Shown piece after piece: positions 26,667 to 34,848 of a stretch of 64,000 bases of DNA. Numbering within the stretch: the first letter of the stretch is position 1; each line of letters begins with the position of its first letter. Under the pieces are notes generated by a model. It saw only the letters and a list, made by a program, of their open reading frames with translations. It did no database searches and had not been told where the DNA came from. A program made the translations under genes and the position numbers. Source of the DNA: Cohnella kolymensis (GTDB taxonomy: Bacteria; Bacillota; Bacilli; Paenibacillales; Paenibacillaceae); contig NZ_JXAL01000004.1 of NCBI RefSeq assembly GCF_000829465.1, forward strand, positions 41,036 through 105,035, in the 5' to 3' direction.

Positions 26667-27854
26667 TCAAAATATATTCCTCGTTCCATCTTTGTCATCT
26701 GCTTTTCGAGGCACTGTGCCGAATCTATCAAGCGAGAAAAGCGAAATATCAAATCCGGGAGATTCGTTCGCCGCAAGCTGAGAGAGTATTTCTCCTATGA
26801 CGCTGGCAAACTTGAAACCATGGCCCGAGAAACCCGCGCCCAGCAGAATGTGGGAATAGTCAGGATGACGGTCAAGGATGAAATGTTCGTCCGGCGTCAT
26901 CGTATAAGTGCAAGTCGAGCCCTTTTGTGCTTTAGGGGAAACGCCCGGCATGTAGCGCTGCACATACGCAGCCACATCCTCGCCATCATCCGCGTAACTG
27001 CCGAACGGTGGCAGCGGTCCTTCTGTCGGTGCCGGGCGGTGTTCACCGTCATGCCTCCCGGCCTTGACACCCGAACCTTCGATACTGGGAAATCCGTAAT
27101 AAATGCCCTCGGGTAAATCAAAAAGGAAAGCAGGGAAGCGCCCCGCATCATATTGCCCGTTCTCGTCCGGGAACCAGGCTACCGTCTTGCGGATGGGCTG
27201 AAGCGGCGGCGCCAGTCCTACGCTTTGCAGCATAGGCCCTGCAAATTTGCCTGCCGTCACGATTGCAGCTTCCGCGCGATAAGATGCGCCGTCAGCAGTA
27301 GTCACGATGACGCCTTCCGGATCCGGCTCGATTGCCGTCACGCGGGTATTGACCTTTAGTTCGGCACCGCGAGCCAGAGCCGCATACCGGTAAGCGGCGA
27401 TGCACTCTTCGCACAGCAGCACGCCGCTGTCTCTCTCATAACAGCCAATCGCCGAATCCGGCAGTGCAAGCGCGGGCCAGCGCCTGCGAATTTCCTCAAT
27501 GACGAGGATCTCCATCGGAACGTTGTGCTCCGCCGCGCTGTCCATCATTTCAGTGAGCATCGCGGATCCAGGCTCGCCCGCTTGCAGGAATCCGGTCGGA
27601 ATGAACAGCTTGCGATCCGTCTCTTTCTCCAGATCACGCCACAGCTTCTGAGCGCGCAAAGCCATCGGTGTATATTCGCGGCCCTCGCCGTAGGCATGCC
27701 GTATAATACGGGTTTCGCCATGGTGTGAGCCGCTTGTATGAGGCGGATCGTTAGCATCAATCAGGAGTGTCCTCAGCCCTTTTGCAGCCAAATGATACCC
27801 CGATGACATACCCATCGAGCCCGCACCCACGACTATTACGTCATAGTGTTCCAT
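26667..27854 (-). CDS. Monomeric sarcosine oxidase / N-methyl amino acid oxidase (SolA/SoxA-like)
   Basis: 395 aa from the ATG behind AAGGGGA; the longer frame from 27959 has no SD. FAD motif VVGAGSMGMSSGYHL and the family segments GSHHGETRIIRHAYGEG, KLFIPTGFL and GFSGHGFKFASVIGE are present. The covalent-flavin cysteine region reads GSTCTYTMTPDEHFILD. It oxidatively demethylates small secondary amines (sarcosine, N-methyl amino acids). It precedes the lyxose isomerase and nagA genes. It is also adjacent to the ergothioneine-type cluster but is separated from it by the IclR terminator. Confidence 0.88.
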   Translation of the reverse strand: MEHYDVIVVGAGSMGMSSGYHLAAKGLRTLLIDANDPPHTSGSHHGETRIIRHAYGEGREYTPMALRAQKLWRDLEKETDRKLFIPTGFLQAGEPGSAMLTEMMDSAAEHNVPMEILVIEEIRRRWPALALPDSAIGCYERDSGVLLCEECIAAYRYAALARGAELKVNTRVTAIEPDPEGVIVTTADGASYRAEAAIVTAGKFAGPMLQSVGLAPPLQPIRKTVAWFPDENGQYDAGRFPAFLFDLPEGIYYGFPSIEGSGVKAGRHDGEHRPAPTEGPLPPFGSYADDGEDVAAYVQRYMPGVSPKAQKGSTCTYTMTPDEHFILDRHPDYSHILLGAGFSGHGFKFASVIGEILSQLAANESPGFDISLFSLDRFGTVPRKADDKDGTRNIF

Positions 27855-27989
27855 GCATGAACATCCCCTTGGTGTCGATAGTTTCGCTGATCTACATCGG
27901 GATAATCTGTTATACCGGCAATCAAAACGAATCCGGGTTGTTTGTGTAAGCGTTAACATTATTTCACCTTTCTGTCCGTCCCGTCAACA

Positions 27990-28012
27990 TAAAACGCCCC
28001 TTTAGGGGGCGT
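27990..28012 (-). terminator. Terminator after the IclR regulator gene
   Basis: ACGCCCC, a short loop, GGGGCGT, followed on the minus strand by TTTT. It closes the 28-39 kb minus-strand block. Confidence 0.85.
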
Positions 28013-28041
28013 CCTCACAGTATATGAACACAGTATCGCCG

Positions 28042-28782
28042 CTACATGGCGGCTCCCATTTTATTCGAGATCTGCAGCGCGGCGGCTTTCAAAGCTTCGA
28101 TGATCGGCGCTCTGTTGTCCTCGTTCAATCGATGAATGGGACCGGCGACGGACAAGCTTGCGGCAATCCGGTGCTGCGTATCGAAAATAGGCGCCGCAAT
28201 GGCAAACGCATCGATATCCACCTCGCCAAGCGTCAAGCAATACCCGGTGTCCCGGATTTCGGCCAGTTGTTTCTCCAGCGGACGCCTTTTACAATCGGGC
28301 TCGAGCGCGATGAGCAATTCTCCGGCCACCTTCTCATTCTCGAACGCCAGCAGCGTCTTGCCTGAGGCGCCGGAGTGAAGCGGCAGAACTCTGCCGTTCT
28401 CGATGGACATCCGGATGAGCCGGCGGCTCGTAACATGCTCGATGCAGATGGCTTTAGAGCCGGAGCGAATGAACAGTACGGTCGTTTCGTTCGTACGATT
28501 GGTCAGTTCCTCCATAACGGGCCTTGCGATCGCCAGCAATTCCCGTTCGATCTGCAAGGACAGGCTTCGCGCCAAATCGAAAATGCGGAGGCCGAGACCG
28601 ATCCGGCCCCTGCCTTTGCGCTCGACAAATCCGTTCTTGATCAGCGTCTGGATGAAACGGTACGCCGTGCTTTCCGGAATGGATACTTTCTCGGCAATAT
28701 CGCTTACCGTCAACGTTGTGCGGGACTCCGCCAAAACAAACAAGATATCGATGGCTCTGCCCAATGTCTGGGTTCCGTTCAC
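28042..28782 (-). CDS. IclR-family transcriptional regulator
   Basis: 246 aa. The N-terminal winged helix (TLTVSDIAEKVSIPESTAYRFIQTLIKNGFVERKG, about 23-57) is followed by the IclR effector-binding domain, which ends in AAPIFDTQHRIAASLSVAGP. It lies 22 nt downstream of the ABC permease gene and is last in the block, so it probably controls that block in response to the imported substrate or a degradation intermediate. A palindrome upstream of the first enzyme gene (39268-39288) is a candidate operator. Confidence 0.92.
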   Translation of the reverse strand: MNGTQTLGRAIDILFVLAESRTTLTVSDIAEKVSIPESTAYRFIQTLIKNGFVERKGRGRIGLGLRIFDLARSLSLQIERELLAIARPVMEELTNRTNETTVLFIRSGSKAICIEHVTSRRLIRMSIENGRVLPLHSGASGKTLLAFENEKVAGELLIALEPDCKRRPLEKQLAEIRDTGYCLTLGEVDIDAFAIAAPIFDTQHRIAASLSVAGPIHRLNEDNRAPIIEALKAAALQISNKMGAAM

Positions 28783-28804
28783 GTCAACACCTCACGCCGT
28801 TTTC

Positions 28805-29443
28805 TCATGCCGCACGTTCCCCGCGCGCCCGTGACATCGCTGTTCTTTCCAAGTATAAGAGCAGTTGATTCACGATAATCGCCAGAGCCGATACGAACAA
28901 AGTGCCCCAGAAAATTTTCGGAGCGGAATTCTGGTACAAGCCTTCGAACAGCACAACGCCGAGACCGCCGGCATTCACCCACGCCGCGATAGTGGCGATG
29001 CCGATGACCGACACGGACGCTACCCGTAAGCCTCCAAGCACGATAGGGAGAGCTAGGGGGAACTCGATGCGCCGGAACAGCTGCCAGCGGCTCAGTCCCA
29101 TACCCTTGCCTGCTTCGATGACCGACGGTTCGATGGATTGAAATCCGGAAATGACGCTGCGGACGAGAATAAGCTGGCTGTAGACGACCAGCGCGATTAT
29201 GGCAGGCTTCATTCCGAGGCCGACCCATGGAATGAGCAAGGCGAACATGCCGAGACTGGGTACGGCATAAATAATGCCGAGCACGGACATGACCGGGATC
29301 GATACGCGGCGATACTTGGAAAGCAGGTAACCGACCGGAAGGGCAATGGCGAGCGCAATGACGAGCGAGATCAAGGTAAGCGTCAAATGTTCTCTGAGCA
29401 TACGGAACAAATCGTCGTAATGCCGGTTCCAATAATTGATCAT
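28805..29443 (-). CDS. OpuC-type ABC transporter permease (second)
   Basis: 212 aa with five to six membrane helices. The EAA loop IEPSVIEAGKGMGLSRWQLFRRIEFPLALP is the contact site for the ATPase. This is the glycine-betaine/choline (OpuC/ProW) permease type. It follows the ATPase gene by 7 nt. Together with the other permease, lipoprotein and ATPase it makes a complete importer. Context suggests ergothioneine, itself a betaine, as substrate; osmoprotectant uptake is the alternative. Confidence 0.92.
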   Translation of the reverse strand: MINYWNRHYDDLFRMLREHLTLTLISLVIALAIALPVGYLLSKYRRVSIPVMSVLGIIYAVPSLGMFALLIPWVGLGMKPAIIALVVYSQLILVRSVISGFQSIEPSVIEAGKGMGLSRWQLFRRIEFPLALPIVLGGLRVASVSVIGIATIAAWVNAGGLGVVLFEGLYQNSAPKIFWGTLFVSALAIIVNQLLLYLERTAMSRARGERAA

Positions 29444-29450
29444 TTCACGC

Positions 29451-30410
29451 TCACCCCTGCCGGTCCATCTTGATCAAATCCAATGTAAGTTGGCCCACTG
29501 CCGTGCCCTGGGCGTTGTCAACGATTACACGGCGCGCATCTTGCCGCAGCAGCAGCTGGAGCGCCTCCCGTAAATTGTCGTCCGTGCAAATATGCGCTTC
29601 TTCTGCGCGCGCAGGCTCGGTCAACGCGGTCATTTTCTCTTCTGCCCGGATCAATTGCAGCCGCAGGAACAGATTGTCGGAACCGATCAGCTGCCGGACA
29701 AACTCGTTGGCCGGATTGGACACCATGCCAAGAGGGGTATCAAACTGCTGTATCGAGCCCTCGTTCATCACGACGATGCGATTCCCCAGCTTGAGCGCTT
29801 CATCCACGTCATGGGTTACGAAAAGGACCGTCTTGCCAAGCTGCCGCTGTATGTCCAGAAAATCATCCTGAAGCCTCGTTCGCGTAATCGCATCAATCGC
29901 TCCGAAGGGCTCGTCCATGAGCAGCACCTCCGGATCCCCTGCCATCGCCCTCGCGATACCTACTCGCTGCTGCTGTCCGCCGGAAAGCTGACGGGGATAC
30001 CGCTGCCTGAAGTCCGCGGGTAAATGGACGAGATCCATCAAGTACTTGATCCGCCCGTTGGTCTTCTCGCGGTCCCAGCCCAGTATGTTCGGTACGGTCG
30101 CGATATTCTGCTCGATCGTCATATGCGGAAACAGTCCCACCTGCTGGATGACGTAGCCGATGCTCTGCCTGAGCTCGGTGAGCGGAAGCGCCCGCACGTC
30201 TTTACCGAACACCGAAATGGTTCCCGATGTAGGCTCGATGATGCGGTTGACCATTTTCAGCAATGTTGTTTTGCCGCTTCCCGAAGTTCCGAGAATCGTC
30301 ACGAACATGCCTTTGTCAATCGTCAGGCTTGTCTCGTTAACAGAGGGCTTGGACGCTGCGGGAAACGTCTTCGTAACGCGATCGAACACGATCGCGTTGT
30401 CTGTTGTCAT
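29451..30410 (-). CDS. OpuC-type ABC transporter ATPase
   Basis: 319 aa. Walker A (GTSGSGKTTLLKMVN), Q loop, signature LSGGQQQRVGIARA, Walker B (VLLMDEPFGAID) and switch His (FVTHDVDEAL) are intact. The C-terminal extension (about 245-319) is a short CBS-like segment (DDNLREALQLLLRQDARRVIVDN), common in quaternary-amine importers and in EgtV-type ATPases. It lies between the substrate-binding lipoprotein gene and the second permease gene. A perfect 22-bp palindrome separates it from the lipoprotein gene. Confidence 0.93.
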   Translation of the reverse strand: MTTDNAIVFDRVTKTFPAASKPSVNETSLTIDKGMFVTILGTSGSGKTTLLKMVNRIIEPTSGTISVFGKDVRALPLTELRQSIGYVIQQVGLFPHMTIEQNIATVPNILGWDREKTNGRIKYLMDLVHLPADFRQRYPRQLSGGQQQRVGIARAMAGDPEVLLMDEPFGAIDAITRTRLQDDFLDIQRQLGKTVLFVTHDVDEALKLGNRIVVMNEGSIQQFDTPLGMVSNPANEFVRQLIGSDNLFLRLQLIRAEEKMTALTEPARAEEAHICTDDNLREALQLLLRQDARRVIVDNAQGTAVGQLTLDLIKMDRQG

Positions 30411-30438
30411 AGGTTGATTACTCCCCTCAGAGCAGGGA

Positions 30439-30460
30439 GCTTCTCCGTTAACGGAGAAGC
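30439..30460 (-). promoter_or_regulatory. Intercistronic hairpin between binding-protein and ATPase genes
   Basis: GCTTCTCCGTTAACGGAGAAGC is a perfect 22-bp palindrome without a T-run, 19 nt after the binding-protein stop. Hairpins at this position usually stabilise the upstream mRNA or partly terminate, giving excess binding protein. Confidence 0.55.
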
Positions 30461-30478
30461 CTTTGCATCGGAAACGAA

Positions 30479-31414
30479 TTACTTCAGAAGACCTTCTTTT
30501 TTCAGGAAATCCTGGGCGACGTCTTCGTATTCTTTTTTGTTCACGTCCACTTCGGCGTTCAGTGCTTGAACCTTCTCGGTATCCAGTTTAGCGGATACTT
30601 CATTCAGCACTTTTGCGATGTTCGCGTCTTTGTCCAGCGTTTCACCGCGGATTACCGGCGCAACGTAGTATGGAGGCCAGAACTTCTTGTCGTCTTCCAG
30701 CAGCACGAGGTCTTTGTTGGTCAAATCCCCATCCGTCGTGAAACCGACTGTCGCGTCTGCTTCGCCGTCCAGAATAACGCGGTATTTGATGCCGTAGTCG
30801 TACAGCTTCATGCTTTTGAAATCGAATTGCCCATACGCTTTGTTCAAGCCTTTCAAGCCGTCTTCGCGCTCTTCAAATTCAGGAACGGCGGCCATGTTCA
30901 GCTCTTTTGCGTGCTTTTGCAGATCCGAAATGGTGTGGATGTTATATTTGTCGGACACTTTTTTCGTCGTAACGAGACCTTGCGAGTCATTGGCGTCGGT
31001 AGGCTCCAGCCAGATGAGGTTGAATTGTTCTTTGTAGCCTTTGGACACTTCATCATATACCGCTTGCGCATCCGACTTCGGAGCCGATTGCAGCACATTG
31101 ATCAGACCGGTGCCGGTATATTCGGGGTACATGTCGATATCGCCTTTTTTCAAAGCTTCGTGGGCGACTAACGTTCCGCCGAGATTGAGCTTGCGAGTGA
31201 TTTTGTAACCCGCGTTCTCCAAAGCAAGGGAATACATCTCTCCGAGAATGAGCGACTCCGTGAAGTTTTTCGAGCCGATCGTCAGCGCGGGCTTGTCCGC
31301 CGCAGGCTGGCCTTCGGCGCCGCCCTCTTTGTTACCGTTGTTTTGGGCTCCGCATGCAGCCAGGATCAAGCTTGTAATCAGAACGACACTCAGCAGCGAA
31401 AATAATTTTTTCAT
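30479..31414 (-). CDS. OpuCC/OsmF-type substrate-binding lipoprotein
   Basis: 311 aa. The signal peptide has a lipobox (SLILAACG), so it is anchored in the outer leaflet. The binding domain opens with LTIGSKNFTESLILGEMYSLALE and contains DIDMYPEYTGTGLINVL, both typical of the quaternary-amine binding family (OpuCC, OsmF, EgtU C-terminal domain). The aromatic cage that would read out a trimethylammonium group cannot be assigned without a structure. It is the second gene of the transporter operon, between the first permease and the ATPase. Confidence 0.92.
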   Translation of the reverse strand: MKKLFSLLSVVLITSLILAACGAQNNGNKEGGAEGQPAADKPALTIGSKNFTESLILGEMYSLALENAGYKITRKLNLGGTLVAHEALKKGDIDMYPEYTGTGLINVLQSAPKSDAQAVYDEVSKGYKEQFNLIWLEPTDANDSQGLVTTKKVSDKYNIHTISDLQKHAKELNMAAVPEFEEREDGLKGLNKAYGQFDFKSMKLYDYGIKYRVILDGEADATVGFTTDGDLTNKDLVLLEDDKKFWPPYYVAPVIRGETLDKDANIAKVLNEVSAKLDTEKVQALNAEVDVNKKEYEDVAQDFLKKEGLLK

Positions 31415-31431
31415 TGTGTTATCGACTCCCT

Positions 31432-32076
31432 CTATGCTCTTTGAAATTTTGTTGCTGTTCTTTCGATGACCGCGAAAACAATTTCAGAGAAAATCGCCAG
31501 CAGCGCTACAGGCACGGCTCCAACCAGCAGCAGTGAGTAATTGTACATGCCCAGCCCATTTATGATGAAGGTGCCGAGACCTCCGCCCCCGATGAAAGCC
31601 GCGAGCGTTGCGCTGGCTACCACTTCAACCGCCGCCGTCCTCACACCGGATAGAATGAGGGGCATCGCGAGAGGAAACTCGATTTTGCGCAGTATGCGGT
31701 TCGGCCCCATTCCCATACCTGATGCGGACTCAAGCACAAACGGATCTACCCCGCGAAAACCCAGATACGTGTTCACAAGAATAGGCGGGCACGCGAGTAC
31801 TGTCAGCGCCACGAGGGCAGGTGCGAACCCTGTCCCGAGCAGCGGTAAAACCGCAACCAGAATCGCGAGGCTAGGTATGACCCGCAAGGAATTGAACGTT
31901 CCCATGATCGGGGCGGACAACCATTGCTTCTTGGCACATAAAATACCGAGCGGGACACAGATGACGATGGCTGCGAGCAGAGCGCACAAGCTGATTGAAA
32001 CATGCACGCGGAGCGCTTCCCAAAAGCGATCTGTGTTCTCAAGGACATACGCATATGCGTCTGCCAGGACATCCAC
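31432..32076 (-). CDS. OpuC-type ABC transporter permease (first)
   Basis: 214 aa membrane protein. The permease motif FVLESASGMGMGPNRILRKIEFPLAMP and a hydrophobic IGGGGLGTFIINGLG segment match the ProW/OpuC family. It is first in the four-gene importer. A strong sigma-A-type promoter lies about 70 nt upstream, at the end of the N-carbamoyl hydrolase gene, so the transporter can be expressed independently of the enzymes. Confidence 0.92.
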   Translation of the reverse strand: MDVLADAYAYVLENTDRFWEALRVHVSISLCALLAAIVICVPLGILCAKKQWLSAPIMGTFNSLRVIPSLAILVAVLPLLGTGFAPALVALTVLACPPILVNTYLGFRGVDPFVLESASGMGMGPNRILRKIEFPLAMPLILSGVRTAAVEVVASATLAAFIGGGGLGTFIINGLGMYNYSLLLVGAVPVALLAIFSEIVFAVIERTATKFQRA

Positions 32077-32146
32077 GCGAATCCCTCATTTCATCGTTGA
32101 TCGCTGGTAATTATCATAATTCGATAACTTACTACCATTTTGATTC

Positions 32147-32175
32147 ATTTTACGAATTAATACCCACTGCGTCAA
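32147..32175 (-). promoter_or_regulatory. Sigma-A-type promoter of the ABC transporter operon
   Basis: Minus-strand TTGACG, 17 nt, TAAAAT, about 70 nt upstream of the first permease. Just downstream, plus-strand 32111-32127 reads TTATC-N7-GATAA and shares ATTATCA with the operator candidate at 39268-39288. Confidence 0.65.
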
Positions 32176-33446
32176 TAGGAATTAATCGAGCCGGCAGATT
32201 CGTCATATACAACCATTGCCCGGGCGAGCGCTTCAACACCTGCGGCCACTTGCGCAAGGTCCGTCCACTCTTCCGGATTGTGGCTTATACCGCCTTTGCT
32301 CGGGACAAAAAGCATTCCGATCGGTGCGATCGAAGCCAATTGGTTGGCGTCATGCCCGGCACCGCTCGGCAATTCCATCGTCGGTGCGACATCCGGGCAT
32401 ACATCCATTAGAAGACGACGTATTCCGCGCGGAACTTCAATCGCCTCGGATTTCGACAGCGGCTCGAAGCTGACGGTAAGCTCCCGGTCTTCGGCGATGC
32501 GATGCGATTCGCGCTCGAAAGCGTCGTAAATCGCCTGACACAGGTTCATGTCGAGGGAGCGAATTTCCATATCGAACTCCACCAGTCCCGGGATGACGTT
32601 CGAGGCGTTCGGATCGTTACGGATTCTCCCGATCGTCCCGACTACGTCGGTGAGATATTTTTCCCGGCACAGCCGTTCAAATGCCTGGCCGATTTCACAG
32701 AAGCCGGCCAACGCGTCAAAACGCATGTTCATCGGAGTCGTGCCGGCATGATTCGGTTGTCCGGCGATGCTCACCCGATAACGGTGGATGCCGACGATGC
32801 CGGTGACTACGCCAAGTGTTTTGCCGGTTTGCTCCAATACCGGGCCTTGCTCGATATGAAGCTCCAGGTACAGCGCCAGCTCGGCCGCGGTACGGATGTT
32901 CCGGTCGAGCTCGTCCGGACTGCCTCCCAGCGCGGAAATCGCCTCACGGAGCGTGCGGCCTGCCGGGTCGGTGCGCTCCAGCATCTCCGCGGACAGATTG
33001 CCGACCATTCCCCGGCTGCCGACCGTTGAAATGCCGAATTCGCTCGGTTCCTCCGCTGTAAAATCAACGATGTCAAGTGTATGCCGCAGTTGTGCGCCGG
33101 ACTCATTGAGCATCCGGACGATTTCGATACCGGCAAGCACGCCGATAATACCGTCGAACCGGCCTCCGCCGTTCACCGTGTCAGTGTGGGAACCGATCAT
33201 GATTGTTGGAAGCGTAGGATCAGCGCCCTGTCGTGTTCCGATCAGGTTGGATGCTGCGTCGACCCGGACCTCGAGTCCGGCTTCGGCCATCCGCTGCTTC
33301 AGCCAATCCCGTCCGCGATCATACCATTCGGTAAACGAGCGTCGGGTCCAACCCGCCTTAGTCGTATCGACAATCTGTGATAATGCTTTGAGATCCTCGG
33401 CCAGTCGATCCGTGTTCGGCTTCAAGGTGTGCGGAGGGGTACTCAT
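32172..33446 (-). CDS. M20-family N-carbamoyl-L-amino-acid hydrolase (predicted N-carbamoyl-L-glutamate hydrolase)
   Basis: 424 aa from the ATG behind GGAGG; the longer frame lacks an SD. Metal ligands typical of allantoate/N-carbamoyl amidohydrolases: GSHTDTV, FDGIIGV, TAEEPSEFG, LELHIEQG and, near the end, GAGHDAN. The dimerisation domain has NHAGTTPMNMRFDAL. The reaction is removal of the carbamoyl group as CO2 and NH3. It is encoded 19 nt after the hydantoinase, the usual pairing for hydantoin degradation. In this block the predicted substrate is N-carbamoyl-L-glutamate, giving glutamate. Allantoate amidohydrolase is the main alternative. Confidence 0.88.
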   Translation of the reverse strand: MSTPPHTLKPNTDRLAEDLKALSQIVDTTKAGWTRRSFTEWYDRGRDWLKQRMAEAGLEVRVDAASNLIGTRQGADPTLPTIMIGSHTDTVNGGGRFDGIIGVLAGIEIVRMLNESGAQLRHTLDIVDFTAEEPSEFGISTVGSRGMVGNLSAEMLERTDPAGRTLREAISALGGSPDELDRNIRTAAELALYLELHIEQGPVLEQTGKTLGVVTGIVGIHRYRVSIAGQPNHAGTTPMNMRFDALAGFCEIGQAFERLCREKYLTDVVGTIGRIRNDPNASNVIPGLVEFDMEIRSLDMNLCQAIYDAFERESHRIAEDRELTVSFEPLSKSEAIEVPRGIRRLLMDVCPDVAPTMELPSGAGHDANQLASIAPIGMLFVPSKGGISHNPEEWTDLAQVAAGVEALARAMVVYDESAGSINSY

Positions 33447-33465
33447 TTGTTGTTCCTCCTGTCCG

Positions 33466-34848
33466 TCATGACCGATGCACCGCCGGGATAAATCGCCCAT
33501 GCCCCGCTTCCGCGAATTTGTCGTTGTCCGCGTCATAGACCAGAGTTCCTCTGACAATGCTGTGCGTCACGCAGCCCCGCATTTCCAATCCGTCATAAGG
33601 GCTCCAACCGGCGCTGGAGTGCAGTTCACGCTCGTCCAGTATTCCGCTTGCAGCCGGATCAAGGACGACGAGATCCGCATCATAACCGGGCTGTATTTTA
33701 CCTTTGCGGTGTCCGAGTCCGAACACCGATGCCGGTTTTTCGCACAGCAGCCGAACCAGATCGTTCATTGACAGCCGCCCCTTGGCAACCCCTTCGCTGT
33801 ACAGAACCGGCAGGAGCTGTTCGACGCCGGGCGCTCCGGAAGCGTTGTTGAAAATGTTCGAATCGTCATTCTTTCTGTCCAGCGGCCACGGCGCGTGGTC
33901 GGAAGTAATGAGGTCGATCGAGCCTTTTTTCGCAAGTTCCCATAGTCCCTCTACATCTTCCGGGGAGCGGAGCGGCGGATTGATTTTGCCCCGCCCTTTC
34001 AGCCTCGGCATGTCTTCTTCACTGAACATCAAATAATGCGTACAGGTTTCGGCCGTCACTTGAACGCCTTGAGAACGGTAATAATCAACCAGCTCGAATA
34101 CTCGTGGAAAAGTACAGTGGTACAAATGCAGCTTAACACCGGTGGCATGAGCGAGTTCCAGTACCGTAAGCGCAGCGGCCGATTCGCTTACCTTCGGCCG
34201 GCTCCAGGAATGGGCGCGGGGATCGCTCCCCTCATCCTTGAATTTGTCAATGTACCGGCGGACGATCTCGTCGATTTCCGCATGCACTCCCACAGGCACA
34301 CCGGTCTCCGCGATTACCGCAAAGGAGTCGAACAGCTGCCCGTCATCAATGCGCGGGAATCGAAAGGAATCGGTGTTAAACATGGAAACCTTGAATCCGC
34401 AAGCTCCGGCGGCAGCCAAGCTGCGGATGTCGTCATATCCGTCCTGCTTGTGAATCGTAACGAGCATGGCCATATCGACCACCGATTCGGCTTCCAGCCG
34501 CTGCTTCTTTTCCTCGAATGCATCGAGAGTGCAGATCATGCCGGTTGCGTCGTAAGGCATTTCAATGATCGTCGTTACACCGCCCGCTGCCGCCGACCGG
34601 CTGGCGTTGAGAAAACCTTCGTTCAAGGCGCTGTAACAGTGGACATGGGCATCAATGGCACCCGGCATAACGTAACGGCCTTCCGCATGCATGACTTGTT
34701 CCGCATTCGCCAAATCTTCGGCCGTTACGGCTTCAGCCTTCGTGATGCGCTCGATTTTTCCGTGTTGCACCCACACGGCATGATCATATAAAACACCGTC
34801 CGGCAGGACTGCGTCTCCGAACACAATTAAATCGTATTTACTTTGCAT
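33466..34848 (-). CDS. Cyclic amidohydrolase: hydantoinase/allantoinase family (predicted hydantoin-5-propionate hydrolase)
   Basis: 460 aa from the ATG behind AAGGGGG, overlapping the upstream lyase gene by 11 nt. Metal motifs of the family: PGAIDAHVHCY, the bridging Lys in ACGFKVSMF, HAE, LYHCTFPR and ITSDHAPWP. It opens five-membered cyclic ureides. Paired with an N-carbamoyl hydrolase and preceded by lyase, DUF917 and urocanase homologues, it fits the step from hydantoin-5-propionate to N-carbamoylglutamate. Allantoinase is possible from sequence alone, but no other purine-degradation gene is nearby. Confidence 0.88.
   Translation of the reverse strand: MQSKYDLIVFGDAVLPDGVLYDHAVWVQHGKIERITKAEAVTAEDLANAEQVMHAEGRYVMPGAIDAHVHCYSALNEGFLNASRSAAAGGVTTIIEMPYDATGMICTLDAFEEKKQRLEAESVVDMAMLVTIHKQDGYDDIRSLAAAGACGFKVSMFNTDSFRFPRIDDGQLFDSFAVIAETGVPVGVHAEIDEIVRRYIDKFKDEGSDPRAHSWSRPKVSESAAALTVLELAHATGVKLHLYHCTFPRVFELVDYYRSQGVQVTAETCTHYLMFSEEDMPRLKGRGKINPPLRSPEDVEGLWELAKKGSIDLITSDHAPWPLDRKNDDSNIFNNASGAPGVEQLLPVLYSEGVAKGRLSMNDLVRLLCEKPASVFGLGHRKGKIQPGYDADLVVLDPAASGILDERELHSSAGWSPYDGLEMRGCVTHSIVRGTLVYDADNDKFAEAGHGRFIPAVHRS

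Noticed and set aside
32172..34848. Purine (allantoin) degradation pair
   Set aside because: Family-level similarity allows it, but no other ureide or purine gene is nearby and both genes are embedded with lyase, DUF917 and urocanase homologues.
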